From: Podocnemis expansa
Lineage: Eukaryota > Chordata > Testudines > Podocnemididae
Direction of reading: 5' to 3'
Length of the DNA: 64,000 bases
NCBI GenBank assembly: GCA_007922195.1
Contig: ML681997.1
Coordinates: 9,883,429-9,947,428, forward strand
Positions 43,235 to 55,479 of this stretch are shown here, one piece after another. The notes below the pieces were generated by a model. It was not told where the DNA came from. It made no database searches and worked only from the letters and a program-made list of their open reading frames with translations. How positions within the stretch are numbered: the stretch's first letter is position 1; the number at the start of each line of letters is the position of its first letter. The position numbers were made by a program, and so were the translations under genes.

Positions 43235-44985
43235 AAGATGGTAAAGAAGGTAGAACCAGTGGCAGAGCAGATTGGTATTTGGCTACCTAGCCCCCTATCC
43301 CTAAATGTAGCTGAACTGGTGGACCATTACCATCTGAGCACACTAGTCATTGACCCTTCATTTCACAGAACTTCACTCATTTTAATTCTAATACCACCTA
43401 CCCACCACACAGATTTGGTCTCTATTTATATTGCCAGAAATCTTTTACATCAGAAATCCTGAAACTCAAGCTATAGAAAGAATTACTTACATTAAGATGA
43501 TGAACCCATAGCATTTTAAGTCTCCTGAATTTATTATTTTTTTGGTACCCCTTGTTTTTGAATCTTTGTTGAACACTGTGTCCCTCACTGGGGCCAGGGT
43601 AGGCTGCAAGGTCAGTGCACTATAGGCAAATATTAGTGATCTTGGTCCCCCCCCCCCCTTTTTTTTTTTTAATTGGGGTGGATATCACATACCAAGTGTT
43701 CTACTTATAATTCTCCACTGCCATAGAAAACATACAGATATTCACAAGGAACTTGCTGCAACGTTTCATACATTAATGTAGACTTCTTTATATTGCTACA
43801 ATGTAGAATAAATATTCAAGTATTAAAAATTCAAGTAGATGTCTTGTACAGGAATTAAGCAGATAAAATGTCATGAAACCTTTAGATCACCTAAGTTATT
43901 GTTAAATTTATATTTCACAACTAAATGTATGCCAAAAAGGAATATTTAGTATCTGTTGTTTAAGAACAGATTTTACTGGAACATAATTAAATTGATTTTA
44001 TCTTCAGATGGTGCTGCTGGGAGCACAAAGCACAGCTATTTTCTGTGTGAGAAGTAAATCACATTCACTTCCAGCTCTGTATATTTCCTAAAAAGCAATG
44101 TCCTTCATCTTCAATTAACTGAGCCCCATTCTTCTTTATTCCATCTGGAAAACATATGTGACACTCTACTTAAAGTGCTTAATATTTTTACAATACAATT
44201 TAAATATACCTCCCAAGTATAAAAGCCATTCCATCCTGTTATTCTAACATTTCCAATGTCACGTACGCACATGCAGAAATTCTCTGTATGACCATCCTAC
44301 AAACACAGTCATCTAATACAAAGGAATATATCCTTCCCCAGGCAATGTCTGTTTAACATTTCATGAAGTTACACAAATGCAGCAAATGCATAGATGCAAC
44401 TCTCTCACTCTTTTTATGTGATGAATAACTGTACCAAAAAGCAATCAATATAACTAACAAGGAAAATATTTAATTATACTAGGTATGTTACTTACTAGTG
44501 ACTGAACCACAACTATACAGACAAAACTAAGATGATAATCAGCAGAGCCGATTATCTTATTAGGTTGGAGGCAAGATGTTAGATTTCCTCTGTCGAACCA
44601 AAACAAACATATCAATTTTTGAGTGCACTCCCTGAGTACTTAATGGCTTGCTCCTAAATTGTTTCTTTCAATGTAGCGCAAATGTTGCTGAGTGTAATTT
44701 TTCCCTGCAGGAATTTGGTTGGTGTTCATTGTAGAAAGCAGCACACTCAGCTCCTCTTGGTTAGTTGTATTTGCCGTTCCTTATGAGATTTACCCGGGGA
44801 CAAAAGAAAATATATGGGAAAGCAGTAATTTATCACAGTTCCCCAGAGGAGTCCAACAGCAACTCTTAATTCTTGTGCTTGACTTAGGCAATCTGGCTAA
44901 AAGGAAGCAGCTGATTAAGCTATCAGTGGGGTGCATCATACTGTTTGAGTATAACAAAGCAGGACTGTTTGGCTAGCTTGTTTAA
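43235..44985. other. Unannotated stretch with a C-tract/T-tract
   Basis: A run of about 12 C (43647-43658) followed by about 12 T (43659-43670). Otherwise AT-rich with nothing recognised. The plus frame 44719-44976 has no motifs. Confidence 0.4.
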
Positions 44986-44991
44986 AGGAAA

Positions 44992-45237
44992 CTAGGAGTC
45001 CTGTGGCATTTAAAGACTAACAAATTTATTTATTGAATAAGCTTTTGTGGGAGAAAATGCCACTTCATCAGATGCTTTGAAGATGGGGGAATTTACAGAA
45101 CTAACATCTTCAAAGCATCTGACGAAGTGGGATTTTCTCCCATGAAAGCTCATGCAATAAATAAATGTTAGTCTTTAAAAGTGCCACAGGACTCCTTGTT
45201 TGTTTTATTGAACTAAATTAACACAGCTGCCCCTTTG
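44992..45237. mobile_element. Two PLE tails head to head (inverted repeat)
   Basis: 44994-45086 is the PLE tail on the minus strand and 45105-45237 is the same tail on the plus strand, with about 18 bp between. The arms match over about 93 bp with few differences. Each copy starts at the same point, 'catcttcaaagcatctga', so the join lies at one defined internal position of the element. Inverted partial copies are known from Penelope-like elements. Confidence 0.8.
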
Positions 45238-45366
45238 GAACTTGCTTAAAAGATTTCATAGTCAGCTCAGAGCTGCTTCCCAGGATCCTTTACTGACAAT
45301 AACAGGGCCTGATCCATCTTTAACTGACCTCAGTAGAGGCAGAACTGGCTTACATCAAGCAGTGTA

Positions 45367-45504
45367 ACAAACAAGAAGTCCTATGGCACTTTTAAAGACT
45401 AACAAATTTATTTATTGCATGAGCTATCGTGGGACAAAATCCCACTACATCAGATGCTTTGAAGATGGTGGAACGTATAGAACCAACACGGCTACCCCTT
45501 TGGA
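45367..45504 (-). mobile_element. Third PLE tail with a switched end
   Basis: 45367-45468 is the tail on the minus strand, breaking at the same 'catcttcaaagcatctga' edge. Then 45484-45502 reads 'aacacggctacccctttgg', the terminal piece of the tail in plus orientation. So this copy also changes strand close to the same position as 44992-45237. Confidence 0.6.
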
Positions 45505-45975
45505 ACTTATTAAGCAGCGTGTTTCACAGGTGGCTCTTTAAAACTCACTTTTGTTTAATACTAATGTAATTTTAAAATAAGCAGTGCTTACGGGGTATGG
45601 GAAAACTGACTAAATATTAAGCATCTTCACAAAGCCTGAAGTACAAATGGACTACAAACAAATAAGTAAACAAAGGACTGCACCAAGACTGGAAAAAACA
45701 ATGAAAAAAGAGAAATTGCTATAAACACACACATAACTACCTAACTAAAATATATCTCCACAAACATATACTCCCCCATATGCACCCACAACATACATGA
45801 ACACAATAAGTAATAGGCTTAAAATTTTTTTTGCTGTCTATGTACTTTTAAATGAAGACATAATACTGCAGTTCTGTAGGATGGGAAGCATAGCCTTATG
45901 ACAAAACATTTACCAGTCATGTGCTGACATACGGAGGGACTGTCAAAAATCATCTGCCCCTCAGAATAATACCCC
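45505..45975. other. Unannotated stretch
   Basis: AT-rich and nothing recognised before the CR1 begins. Confidence 0.4.
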
Positions 45976-46218
45976 ATGCTTCTTATCCAAGTGGGTACCA
46001 ATGATACTGCAAGAGGTGATCCTCAGCAGATCAAAGGTGACTCCAGGAATCTGGGAGCACGGGTGAAGGAATCTGGAGCACAGGTGGTGTTCTCCTTGAT
46101 CCTTCCGGTCAAGGTTAGAGGCCTGAGAAGAGACGGATGCATCCTAAAGGTGAACAGGCAGAGATGGCCTTCATCTGTCCAGGAAGGGGAAGAGCATATC
46201 TGGGCACAGACTGGCTGA
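45976..46218 (+). pseudogene. CR1 ORF1 esterase-domain remnant
   Basis: Reads QVGTNDTARGDPQQIKGDSR..SGAQVVFSLILPV. The GTND block is the conserved motif of the SGNH/GDSL-type esterase described in CR1 ORF1 proteins. Only the C-terminal part of that domain is left, because the element starts here. Confidence 0.7.
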
Positions 46219-46569
46219 CCTAGTGAGGAGGGCTTTAAACTAGGTTCAACGGGGGAAGGAGACCAAAGCCCACAGGTAAGTGACAATGTGGGAGATCTGG
46301 GGGAATGGATGGAACTTGCGGGGTGCTGGGACTGTAACACCAGCAATAAAAGAGAAGGTAGTTGGAACATGGGGGGGAATAAAAAAATTGTCTTAAGTGT
46401 TCTACTGAAGCCCCAATACGTGAGGAGAGTGGGGGAGGACAACTCCAAGAAAAAATGAAAGGAGGTATATAATAGAATTGAAAATCAAAATGACAAAGTA
46501 AGGAAATCGGCCGGGTATCTTAGGTGCCTATACACAAATGCGAGGAGCCTGGGAAATAAGCATGAAGAA

Positions 46570-47100
46570 TTGGTAATACTAGCGCAGACAAGGAACTCTG
46601 ATATCATTGGAATAACAGAGACGTGGTGGGATAGTGTGCACGACTGGAGCTCTGCCATGGATGGGTATAAACTCTTCAGGAAAGACAGGCAGGGAAGAAG
46701 AGGGGGAGGAGTAGCGTTATATGTAAAAGAGCTCTATGACTGCTCAGAGCTCCATTATGGAAGTGGAAGCATACCAATACAAAGTCTGTGGGTTACATTG
46801 AGAGGGGAAAGCAACAAGGGGGATGTTGTGGTGGGGGTCTGCTATAGACCACCAGACCAGAAGCAGGAGGTGGATGAGGTGTTCTATGGACAACTAGCAA
46901 AAGCTTCTAGATCACAGGCCCTGGTGCTGGTGGGGGACTTCAATTACCCTGACATCTGCTGGGAAGCCAATACAGCAGTGCATGGGCAATCCAGGAAATT
47001 TTTAGAGAGTGTTGGGGACAACTTTCTAGTACAAATGCTAGAAGAACCAACTAGGGGCCTTGCACCACTCAACCTGCTGCTCACAAACAGGAACAATTGA
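46570..47100 (+). pseudogene. CR1 ORF2 endonuclease domain
   Basis: APE-type endonuclease motifs in order: [13 protein letters not shown] (catalytic Glu), [36 protein letters not shown] (Asp/Asn pair). This domain nicks the target DNA. The frame ends at TGA 47098-47100, but the same frame reopens at once and continues to 47883, so the stop is a single lesion. The endonuclease start lies somewhat upstream of 46570. Confidence 0.88.
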
Positions 47101-48144
47101 TCAGGCAGGTAGAGGTAAATGGCAAGCTAGGCAGTAGTGACCATGAAATGGTTGAGTTCAGGATGCGGATTAAAGGAAGGAAGGAAAGAAGCAAAACACA
47201 AACCCTGGACTTCAAAAAAAGCTGATTTTTGCTCCCTCAGGGAACTGATGGGCAGGATCCCTTGGGAAGCTAATCTGAAGGGGAAAGGAGTCCAAGAGAG
47301 TTGCTTATATTTTAAAGAAACCCTGCTAAGGGCACAGGAAGTTGCCATTCCAATTAGGAGAAAGAACCGGAAACATGTAAGGCACCCAGAATGGCTTAGC
47401 AGAGAACTCTGCTCTGAGCTTAAACATAAAAAGGAAGCTTACAGGAAGTGGAAGCTTGGTCAGATGACCAAGGAGGCATATAAAGATATTGCTAGGGACT
47501 GCAGGGATAAAATCAGAAAGGCCAAAGGACAAATGGAATTGTGGCTAGCGAGGGATGTAAAGGATAACAAGAAGGGGTTCTACAAGTATGTTAATAACAA
47601 GAAGAGGATCAGGGAAGGTGTAGGTCCCTTATTGAATGGAGCACGCATCCTCGTGACAGAGGATGAGGGAAAAGCTGAAGTGCTCAATGCATTTTTTGCT
47701 TCAGTTTTCACAGGCAGGGTCAGCTCCCAGCCCACTACCATGAGTATGGCAGATTGGAGAGAAGAAAAGAGGCCCTTGGTGACAGAGGGTCAGGTTAGGG
47801 ACTGCATAAGGAAGCTGGATGTGCACAAGTCCATGGGGCCGGATGAACTGCATCCAAGAGTGCTAACGGAATTGGACAATTAGATAGCAGCACCACTGGC
47901 CATTATCTTTCAAAACTAATGGAGGATGGGGGAGGTGCCAGAGGATTGGAAAAAAGCAAATATAGTACCTATTTTCAAGAAAGGGGAAAAGGAGGATCCA
48001 GGGAATTACAGACCAGTCAGCCTCACTTCAATCCCTAGAAAAATTATGGAGCAGGTTCTCAAAGAATCCATCCTCAAACACTTAGAGGAAAATAAAGTGA
48101 TCAGGAACAGTCAGCATGGATTTACCAAGGTTAATCATGCCTGA
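47101..48144 (+). pseudogene. CR1 ORF2 linker and RT N-terminal part
   Basis: Same frame as the endonuclease. It has ESCLYFKETLLRAQEVAIPI, HPEWLSRELCSELKHKKEAY and the KSMGPDELHPRVLTEL block, then TAG at 47881-47883, then IVPIFKKGEKEDPGNYRPVS and ILKHLEENKVIRNSQHGF to TGA at 48142-48144. The last few codons (VNHA) are already out of the family frame. Confidence 0.85.
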
Positions 48145-49270
48145 CCAATCTCATTTCCTTCTATGATCAGATGACTGGTTTTCTGGATGCAGGAAGAACC
48201 ATTGATGTGATATACCTTGATTTTAGCAAGGCTTTTGATACAGTTTCCCACAGCATTCTCATTGGGAAATTAAGGAAGTATGGGTTGGATAGGTGGACTA
48301 TAAGTTGGATAGAAAACTGGCTAGATCAACGGTTTCAGACAATGGTTCCATGTCTAGCTGGCAACCAGTAATGAGTGGTGTGCCCCAGGGGTCAGTCCTG
48401 GGGCCGGTTCTGTTCAACATTTTCATCAATGATCTGGATGATGGAATAGACTGCATTCTCAGTAAGTTTGCGGATGACACCAAGCTGGGGGGAACAGTAG
48501 ACACGTTGGAGGGCAAGGACAGGATTCAGGGAGACCTAGATAAATTGGAACAGTGGGCCAATAGAAATCTTATGAGGTTCAATATGGACAAGTGTAAAAT
48601 CCTACACTTGGGATGGAAAAACCCCATGCACTGCTACAGGCTGGGAAACATTCAGCTAAGTAGCAGCAATGTAGAAAAGGACCTGGGGGTCATGGTGGAT
48701 GGGAAGCTGGATATGAGTCAGCAGTGTGTTCTTGCTGCCAAAAAGGCCAATGGCATACTGGGCTGCATTAAAAAAAGTATTACCAGCAGATCAAGGGATG
48801 TGATCATTCCCCTCCATTCTGCACTGGTGAGGCCACATCTAGAATACTGTGTTCAGTTTTGGGCTTCCCACTACAAAAAGGACAGGGACATGCTCGAGAG
48901 AGTTCAGAGGAGGGCAACCAAAATGATTAAAGGGCTGGAGCACAAGCCCTATGAGGAAAGACTGAAAGCATTAGGCTTATTTAGTCTGCAGAAGAGACGA
49001 TTGAGGGGGGATTTGATAGCAACCTTCAACTACTTGAAGGGATGCTCCAAGGAAGATGGAGCTCGACTGTTCTCGGTAGTAACAGAGGACAGAACGAGGA
49101 GCAATGGTCTCAAGTTGCGGTTAGGGAGGTTGAGGCTGGATATTAGAAAAACCTTTTTTACTAGGCGAGTGGTGAAGCCTTGGAATGAGCTGCCGAGGGA
49201 GGTGGTGAAATCTCCATCTTTGGAGGTGTTTAAGGCCCAGCTGGACAAAACCATGACTGGGATGGTTTAG
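48145..49270 (+). pseudogene. CR1 ORF2 RT catalytic and C-terminal part
   Basis: After one frameshift the frame 48145-48335 carries IDVIYLDFSKAFDTVSHSIL (first catalytic Asp). After a second it continues to 49270 with [20 protein letters not shown], the catalytic FADDTKLGG (about 48469-48495), [20 protein letters not shown] and the C-terminal [20 protein letters not shown]. Both shifts look like single-base indels. Confidence 0.9.
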
Positions 49271-49348
49271 TGGGAGTGGTCCTGCCACTGACAGGGGGTT
49301 GGACTAGATGACCTATGAGGTCCCTTCCAACCCTATGATTCTATGACT

Positions 49349-50425
49349 TGTTGTGGTATCATGTTTCCTGCAGAATCATATACATATACTGATGTGAAGC
49401 ATGTTGCATAGCTCAGAATCCCAGGAGTACCTCTCTGAGGCTGGCGAGTTGCATAACAAAAGCAATGTAATTGAATTGCCTAGCTCAGGAGGAAAAATCA
49501 CACAGCAGCACAGAGAGGGAAAAACCAAAGGGAAAATGAAAAGGAATGCAGACATGTTGAGAGGGAGAGAAGCTGATGACCCTCAAGTCAGAACTCTGCC
49601 ACAGATCATTAAGGACCTACAGCCTATTCTAAAAGATGATCCCTCTCTCTCTCTCTCTCAAGCCTTGGGAGAGACACCTTTCCTTGCCTACAGACAGCCA
49701 CCCAATCTTAAACTGATACTCACCAGCAACTACAGATCTAACAACAGAAACATTAAAGCAGGCACACACCCCTGCAACAAAACATGCTGCCAAGTCTGCC
49801 CATGTATCTGCACAACAGATACTATCATAGGTCTTAATCAAGCCTGCTACTCCATCCAAGGCTCATTTACCTGCTCATCTACTAATGTGATCTATGCCAT
49901 CATGTGCCAGAAATGCCCCAACACCTTATACACTGGACAAACAGGATGATCCCTGCACAAAAGAATAAATGAACATAGAACTGATATCAGAAATCACAGA
50001 ACAAAAAAAAAAAGTTGCTGAGCACTTCCATCTTTCTAATCACTTGATAAATAATTTATTAACGACCATCACCAGAGATGTGACTGGGACATCAAGACTT
50101 CAAGGAGAAACAGATGAACTCGAATTAATATGCAAACTAAATTGTGTGAAAGCAGGACTGAGTTGAGACTATGGGTTCTTTTCCCATTACAAAAGGTAAT
50201 ATGACTTCAGGCTTCCTAGGGTTTGACCCTAACAACTGCGCTGATTTGCTGTTACTGTATGACCTGATCCTATGTTTTACACTTCCTTGCATTTATTTTC
50301 ATTCCATTCTGTAAGTTCACCTATCTTCGAAGCATCTGATGAAGTGGGATTTTCTACCACAAAAGCTCATGCGAAAAATAAATCTGTTAGTCTTTAAGTG
50401 CCACACAACTCATTGTTTTTCCCCC
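49349..50425 (+). mobile_element. Penelope-like element 3' half
   Basis: It follows the CR1 tail without a gap I can define. The protein part is 49401-50166. The 3' untranslated tail with 'gcatctgatgaagtggga', 'aaagctcatgcg' and 'ctgttagtctttaagtgcca' is at 50330-50420. PLE retroelements combine an RT with a C-terminal GIY-YIG endonuclease; here only the endonuclease part survives. Confidence 0.75.
49401..50166 (+). pseudogene. PLE GIY-YIG endonuclease part
   Basis: Reads LAYRQPPNLKLILTSNY, then a Cys-rich linker (CNKTCCQVCPCIC), then FTCSSTNVIYAIMCQKCPNTLYTGQTG, then an in-frame TGA (49947-49949) and SLHKRINEHRTDIRNH, with Arg and His as in the GIY-YIG fold (here VIYAI..LYTGQ). After an A-run (50003-50012) the frame shifts and ends with GTSRLQGETDELELICKLNC at about 50150. 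A CT microsatellite (about 49642-49661) lies inside the coding part. The family call rests on these motifs. Confidence 0.72.
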
Positions 50426-50429
50426 CCCC

Positions 50430-53400
50430 TCAAGAAAAACACCATCTTGTGAGCAATCCTGAGCAAGGGCCTACCCTCATGGCCAGGATGGCCTGGGCTG
50501 GCTGAACACCACCAACAGAGTCAGTCTTGTGGGTAAGAATGAGGAGAACAGGCTAAAGAGTAATCTTGGAATCATGTTATCAGTTTAGCGTGTGTTTTAT
50601 ATCTTTTTTGCTTGTCGTAACTCCTGACTCCTTTATTAAATAATTGTGCATCGATTTTCTATATGCTCACTTAAAATCATGTCCTAATCAACAAACTACT
50701 TTTTGTTTTACCTAAAGCTATGTGGACTTCAGAGGGTGTGAATCAGATAGGCTGGGCACATCCACTTCTATGCCAAACGGATGGACAGAGGTCTACAAGT
50801 CTTTGGTGATTGCGGAAGGGTCCCAATCCATGTAGGCTGGGAGTTCCTGGTGTAGTGACTGGGGATGCTCATGTGGGGACTGACACATAAGTGGCCAGAG
50901 AGTGCACCCCTGCTGCCTGGGACCAATTACACATGGGAAGCTATCATGGACTCACTCAGGAGTGAGTGGTCACCTGGCAAAGTGGGGTAAGTTGGGGGGT
51001 CAGGTTTGGAGATCAGGTGATCACAGCAGCACATGGGACCAGACTCAGGGAGCAGCCTGTCACAGACTCACAAAACGCCTACAAGCATGCAGGTCATGCT
51101 TAGAGCGTCTTTCCACCAGCCTTGTTTACAAAAAACAAGGTAACCCCCAACACACTCCCTGTCCTGAATTTTTTCAAAACAGTGTGCTCTGCAATGTCCA
51201 GCTCTCTCCTGGACAGTTTAAAGAAATAATAAGGTTTGTTCCTTGAAAGACACAAATACTACACAGCTTACTAACTTAACTGGTGTAGACACACCCTTCC
51301 ATTTAAAACACAGCACTGAGTTGGCATTCAGTAACAATAAAACAAAATTATTAATCATAAGATACAGGTTAAATGATAAGTGAAAGGAATAAAGTTAGAA
51401 AGGGTGACAAGAAATTAAAGCACATCTAAAAGTTTAAAACATTATCTAGCATGGCATAAGTTTTGTTTAAAATAAATAGTTTCTTATGAACATTCAGTTT
51501 CCAAAGACTTTAGCCCTCCATTGACTGAAGGACCCATCTTTCTCAGCTTGCAAGAGCACTAGTTTTTTCATCTTTCTACTTATAGAAGTAAAGATGGCAT
51601 CTGTCTGAGTCTATATCTTCCAATTACTCTGTTCTCAGAGAGGAAGGATGACCTAAGGTTGTATGTAAATAGAACTTCCACTGTTTTAATTCCACCATGC
51701 TTAATTTACATAGTAGACTGTTCAATAGCTGCTTTCCCTCCAGTCTGGGAGGGAATCTGTTTACCATTTCATTCAAACTTTCAAGAACAATCACAAGAAC
51801 TATCTACACATCCCTATTTAGTGCTAATACAGACATTTCACAATAATATTAATTTCTGGTATGTCATCAGCTCTCAGAAGATCTCTCTATTCAATGCTGT
51901 AAGACAGTAATTTTTGGCACACAGTATATTGATTCAATTACTTATCACTTGAGGTTAAGATCCCCCTGTCTTTATGAAGTAGTAAAATTTTTAAACGTAT
52001 TCTTCTGAGGGTCTCCAAAGTAAAGTTTATTTTAAGATAGAAGAAAGCAACATGGTGCCCAGTGGTAAAGGAAGCTCCATGCTCTTTGTTCCCCTTCATT
52101 GTCTTTGACTTTGCCTGAAGACTGGTAGGTTACAGAATTAAATACACATTCCTTTGTCTAAGGCAGACCTGGTTACCACTTGCCTGACTCAACCACACTT
52201 CAGTCATAATTAAGGTTAAGATATTCTCCTAAGTATTTTTAGTAGATGTTGGGGAAAGGTCACAGAAAATAGAAATTCAAAGAAGTCACAACTTGTCTTT
52301 AAATTTTACTAAAAAATAGCCTGGGAAAAAGGGGAGGGGCAGAGAACAGAACTACTGGGGCTTGCAGCTGCTCCAGCCCACTGCTGCAGCAGGCTGAACA
52401 GCCAATCAGCTGCGTGACAGTGGTCATCAGCTGCTTCATGGTGGCCCGAGGCTAACAGCTGGCTGAGTCCTCAGCCAGGAGCCTTGGGGATCCCAGAAAA
52501 CCATGGCCTCCATCACTAAATTGTATCTTTAGTCAAACTGCAACAATATATCCATACATTCAAGAATATTAATGATCAGTGAATTATTAGTTTTTAAATG
52601 ATACTTCACATGGCACATATTGTACAAAAATTATTATAGTTGCATTCAGGGTGTGAATATAGGCGAGCTCAGGGTCACCACTGCTAATATTAACTTTTCC
52701 TCTTTCAATTTTATTCATGCTTACAAATATTTTTATTAATCATCCCACATAAAGACACTCTACTAAATATTTCACCTAAACAAGATTATGGAAATGTTTT
52801 AAATCACACAGTTGTAATTAGCACTATTTCACATACCACTTCAACTAGTATTATGGCATGCTGTTACATAGATAATTTCATAATGAAATCCAAAAACCCT
52901 TTTCTTTCAACAACTACATCTGCTACTGTGATACATAATGGGAGCTTCAGCTGTTATCCATACCAGAAATAGAAACTGACAATAATTCTAAGATAAGAAA
53001 TGCTTACTGGCAAACTGTAATACCACAGGGACATCCAAATTTGGTACAATTTCAAGAAACACTGAATCTACTTTTAATAAGGGAGTAGAATGCAGTTTAT
53101 CCTTAAATATGAATTTGCTCCTCCCATATACAATAGGGTAGGGCAGCCAACTTTCTAATTTGCAAAAACTGGACATTGAGTATTGGAATTAGGACAAGGT
53201 GGGGTAGCCACCAGTACCTCTCTCCAATGAAGCTGTGCTTGTCCTGAGTGCTCTGTTCAAGCTCCAGTATCACCTGCTCCTCTTCTCACCATCTGGTGGC
53301 AGAGGCTAATTACTGTAAGTAACTGGACTGACAGGCTTAGTACACACTTACCGGGAAAATCAGTGGCAGTCAACAGGAGCTGAGCAAGCTACAGAGTGGC

Positions 53401-53435
53401 TTGCATAACTATTGTTGACTTTCTAACTTCCCGTT
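50430..53435. other. Long unannotated stretch
   Basis: No gene recognised. 50880-51300 is GC-richer and looks like an insert, possibly LTR-like, but I found no paired ends. 52320-52500 is another GC-rich patch. The remainder is AT-rich. Confidence 0.35.
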
Positions 53436-53693
53436 TGTCAAGAACAAAATCATGTGAAACCAACCTTATAGCTTTCAATGATGGTTTAACAAGCCTTGGG
53501 GATAGAGGGGAAGCAGTAGATGTGGTGTATCAACTATCATAAGGCTTTTGATATAGTCTCATGTCACCTTCTCATTAACAACCTAAGGAAGTACAGCCTG
53601 GATGGAACTACTATAAGGAGGGTGAAAAATTGGTTAGATAACCACTCCCAGAGAGTAATTATCAATGGCTCACAGTCATGCTAGAAGGGTGTA

Positions 53694-53930
53694 ATGAGCG
53701 GAGCATGGCAGGGTTTGGTTCTAGGTCTGGTTCCGTTCAAAATTTTTATCAATGATTTCAATGATGACACAGAGAGTACACTTATAAAGATTGCCAATGA
53801 TACCAAGTTGGCAGGGGTTGCAAGTGCTTTGGAGTACAGGATCACAATTCAAAATGATTTGGACAAACCGGTGAAACAGTCTGAAACAGAACGCAATTCA
53901 GTAAAGACAAGTGAAAAGTACCCCATGTAA
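53694..53930 (+). pseudogene. CR1 RT fragment
   Basis: A 78-codon remnant around the RT palm. The catalytic doublet reads ND in place of DD. Frame lost after ETERNSVKT. Confidence 0.75.
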
Positions 53931-54658
53931 AAAGGAACAATCCATTGTACATTTACAAAATGGGCAATGACTGCCTAGGAAGAAGTACTGCGAAAAGGGA
54001 TCCAAGTGTCATAGTGGACAACAAGCTAAATATGAGTTAACAGTGTAACTCTTGCTGCGAAAAAAGCAAACACCATTCTGGGATGCATTAACAGGAGTAT
54101 TGTAAGACACGGGAAGTAACTCTTCCACTCTAGTCAGCCCTGACTAGACCTCAGCTGGAGTACTGTGTCCAGTTCTGGGCACCGCATTTCAAGGAAAGAT
54201 GTGGACAAATTGGAGGAAGTTCAAGGGAGAGCAACATGAATGATTAGTGGTTTGGAACCCTTGACTTATGAGGGAAGATGGAAAGAGATGGGTTTGTTTA
54301 GTCTGGAAAAAAAGGAGACTAAGAGGTGACATGAGAACAGTTTTCAAGTACTGAAGAGGTTGTCATAAGGAGAGGGGAGAAAAATTGGTTTCCTTAACTA
54401 CTGTTAGGATAAGAATCAATGGGCTAAAATTACAGCAAGGGAGCTTTAGGTTGGACATTAGCAAAAAATTCCTAAGTGTCAGGGTGATTAAACATTGGAG
54501 TAAGTTGCCCAGATAGGTTGTGGAAGCTCCATTCTTGGAAGTGTTAAAGAGTAAGTTAGACAAGCGCCTGTCAGGGATGGCTTAAGACAGTATGTGGTGC
54601 TGCCATGAGTACATGGGACTGGACTTGATGACCTCTCATAGTCCTCTCCAGTTTCTAT

Positions 54659-54788
54659 TGTAACACCCCTGTGGCCAAGATAGAGTCTGCCCTACAGGCA
54701 GCTCTGGCCAATAAACAGTGTGTACAGGGTTGCAGCAAGGAGAGCCCCTTTACCCAAGGGGCACCTGTTCCATACCCCCCGGAATGAC

Positions 54789-54825
<37 letters not shown>

Positions 54826-55479
54826 GCATAGCACAGGGATTATGGGAATGGGGAAGGTTTATTTACAGAGGAGCGAAGGAGAAACCAACAGGGGAGATGG
54901 GGCAGCAGTAACACAGAGTAACAACTAACACAGGGCCCTGCAGGCCCAGCAGTGCAGCAGGCTGAAGGCAGCCAGCAAGCTCTGTGTCTGCACCCTGAGT
55001 TCAGGAGTCCCAGGACAGCTCCAGTCCAGTGCTCAGTCCAGCAACTCTTGGTCGTCTTCTGCGCCAGCAACTTTCCTAGCAAAAACCCTCTGATGCCTCT
55101 TCTGCCGCTCTCTGCAACCACAGAAAGACACCCTCCCACTTAACTACAGCCTCCCCCTTAGTCCTAGGCCAAGTCCCAGGCCCTGTACTCATAGCCCACA
55201 GCTCTAGGTGGCCAGTCACATGGGTCCAGCTCTGTCCTTGGACGACTCTCCCCAGCAGTGTCCTCATGTGGGTACTGTCTTGGGCTCCCAAGTCAGCTGC
55301 TCTGTCCTCCCTGGTTTCAGGCAGGGTCTCTCGCTCGCTCTCTGCTGCTTCTCTCTGGCTCTCTCTCTGCAGCCCCCTTCCCCCTCAGCTCCACACCCTC
55401 CTTCCAGACTAATCAGTCCTTCCCCCACAGGGCAAAGATTTAAAGGAACCATGCCCTTTAAGACCCTAAAGGGGTTTCA
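54659..55479. mobile_element. 821-bp solo-LTR-like insert with 4-bp target duplication
   Basis: Starts TGTAACACCCC and ends GGGGTTTCA, so it has TG...CA ends with inverted termini (reverse complement of the end: TGAAACCCC). It is flanked by CTAT at 54655-54658 and 55480-55483, a 4-bp duplication placed in the CR1 tail. No coding motif. This is what recombination between two LTRs leaves. It could be gypsy- or ERV-type. A (CA)n run is inside. Confidence 0.75.
54790..54823. repeat. (CA)n microsatellite
   Basis: About 16 uninterrupted CA units inside the LTR-like insert. Confidence 0.95.

Larger units (their letters stand above)
45980..49348 (+). mobile_element. Long CR1 LINE (end of ORF1, ORF2, 3' tail)
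   Basis: A 3.4-kb copy, 5' truncated inside ORF1. In order: the end of the ORF1 esterase-like domain (45980-46218), an inter-ORF stretch, ORF2 endonuclease (46570-47100), linker and RT (47137-49270), and a 3' tail ending 'ggtcccttccaaccctatga' plus 'ttctatga'. CR1 moves by target-primed reverse transcription, its own RT starting on the 3' tail. It is the best preserved LINE of the window but has stops at 47100, 47883 and 48144 and two frameshifts near 48130-48150 and 48335. Confidence 0.92.

Noticed and set aside
45980..49348. Endogenous retrovirus as the source of the RT frames
   Set aside because: An APE-type endonuclease upstream of RT, the CR1 3' tail and the absence of LTRs, protease and integrase make it a LINE. 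The same applies to the other CR1 pieces; the 21-27 kb element has a tyrosine recombinase and not an integrase.
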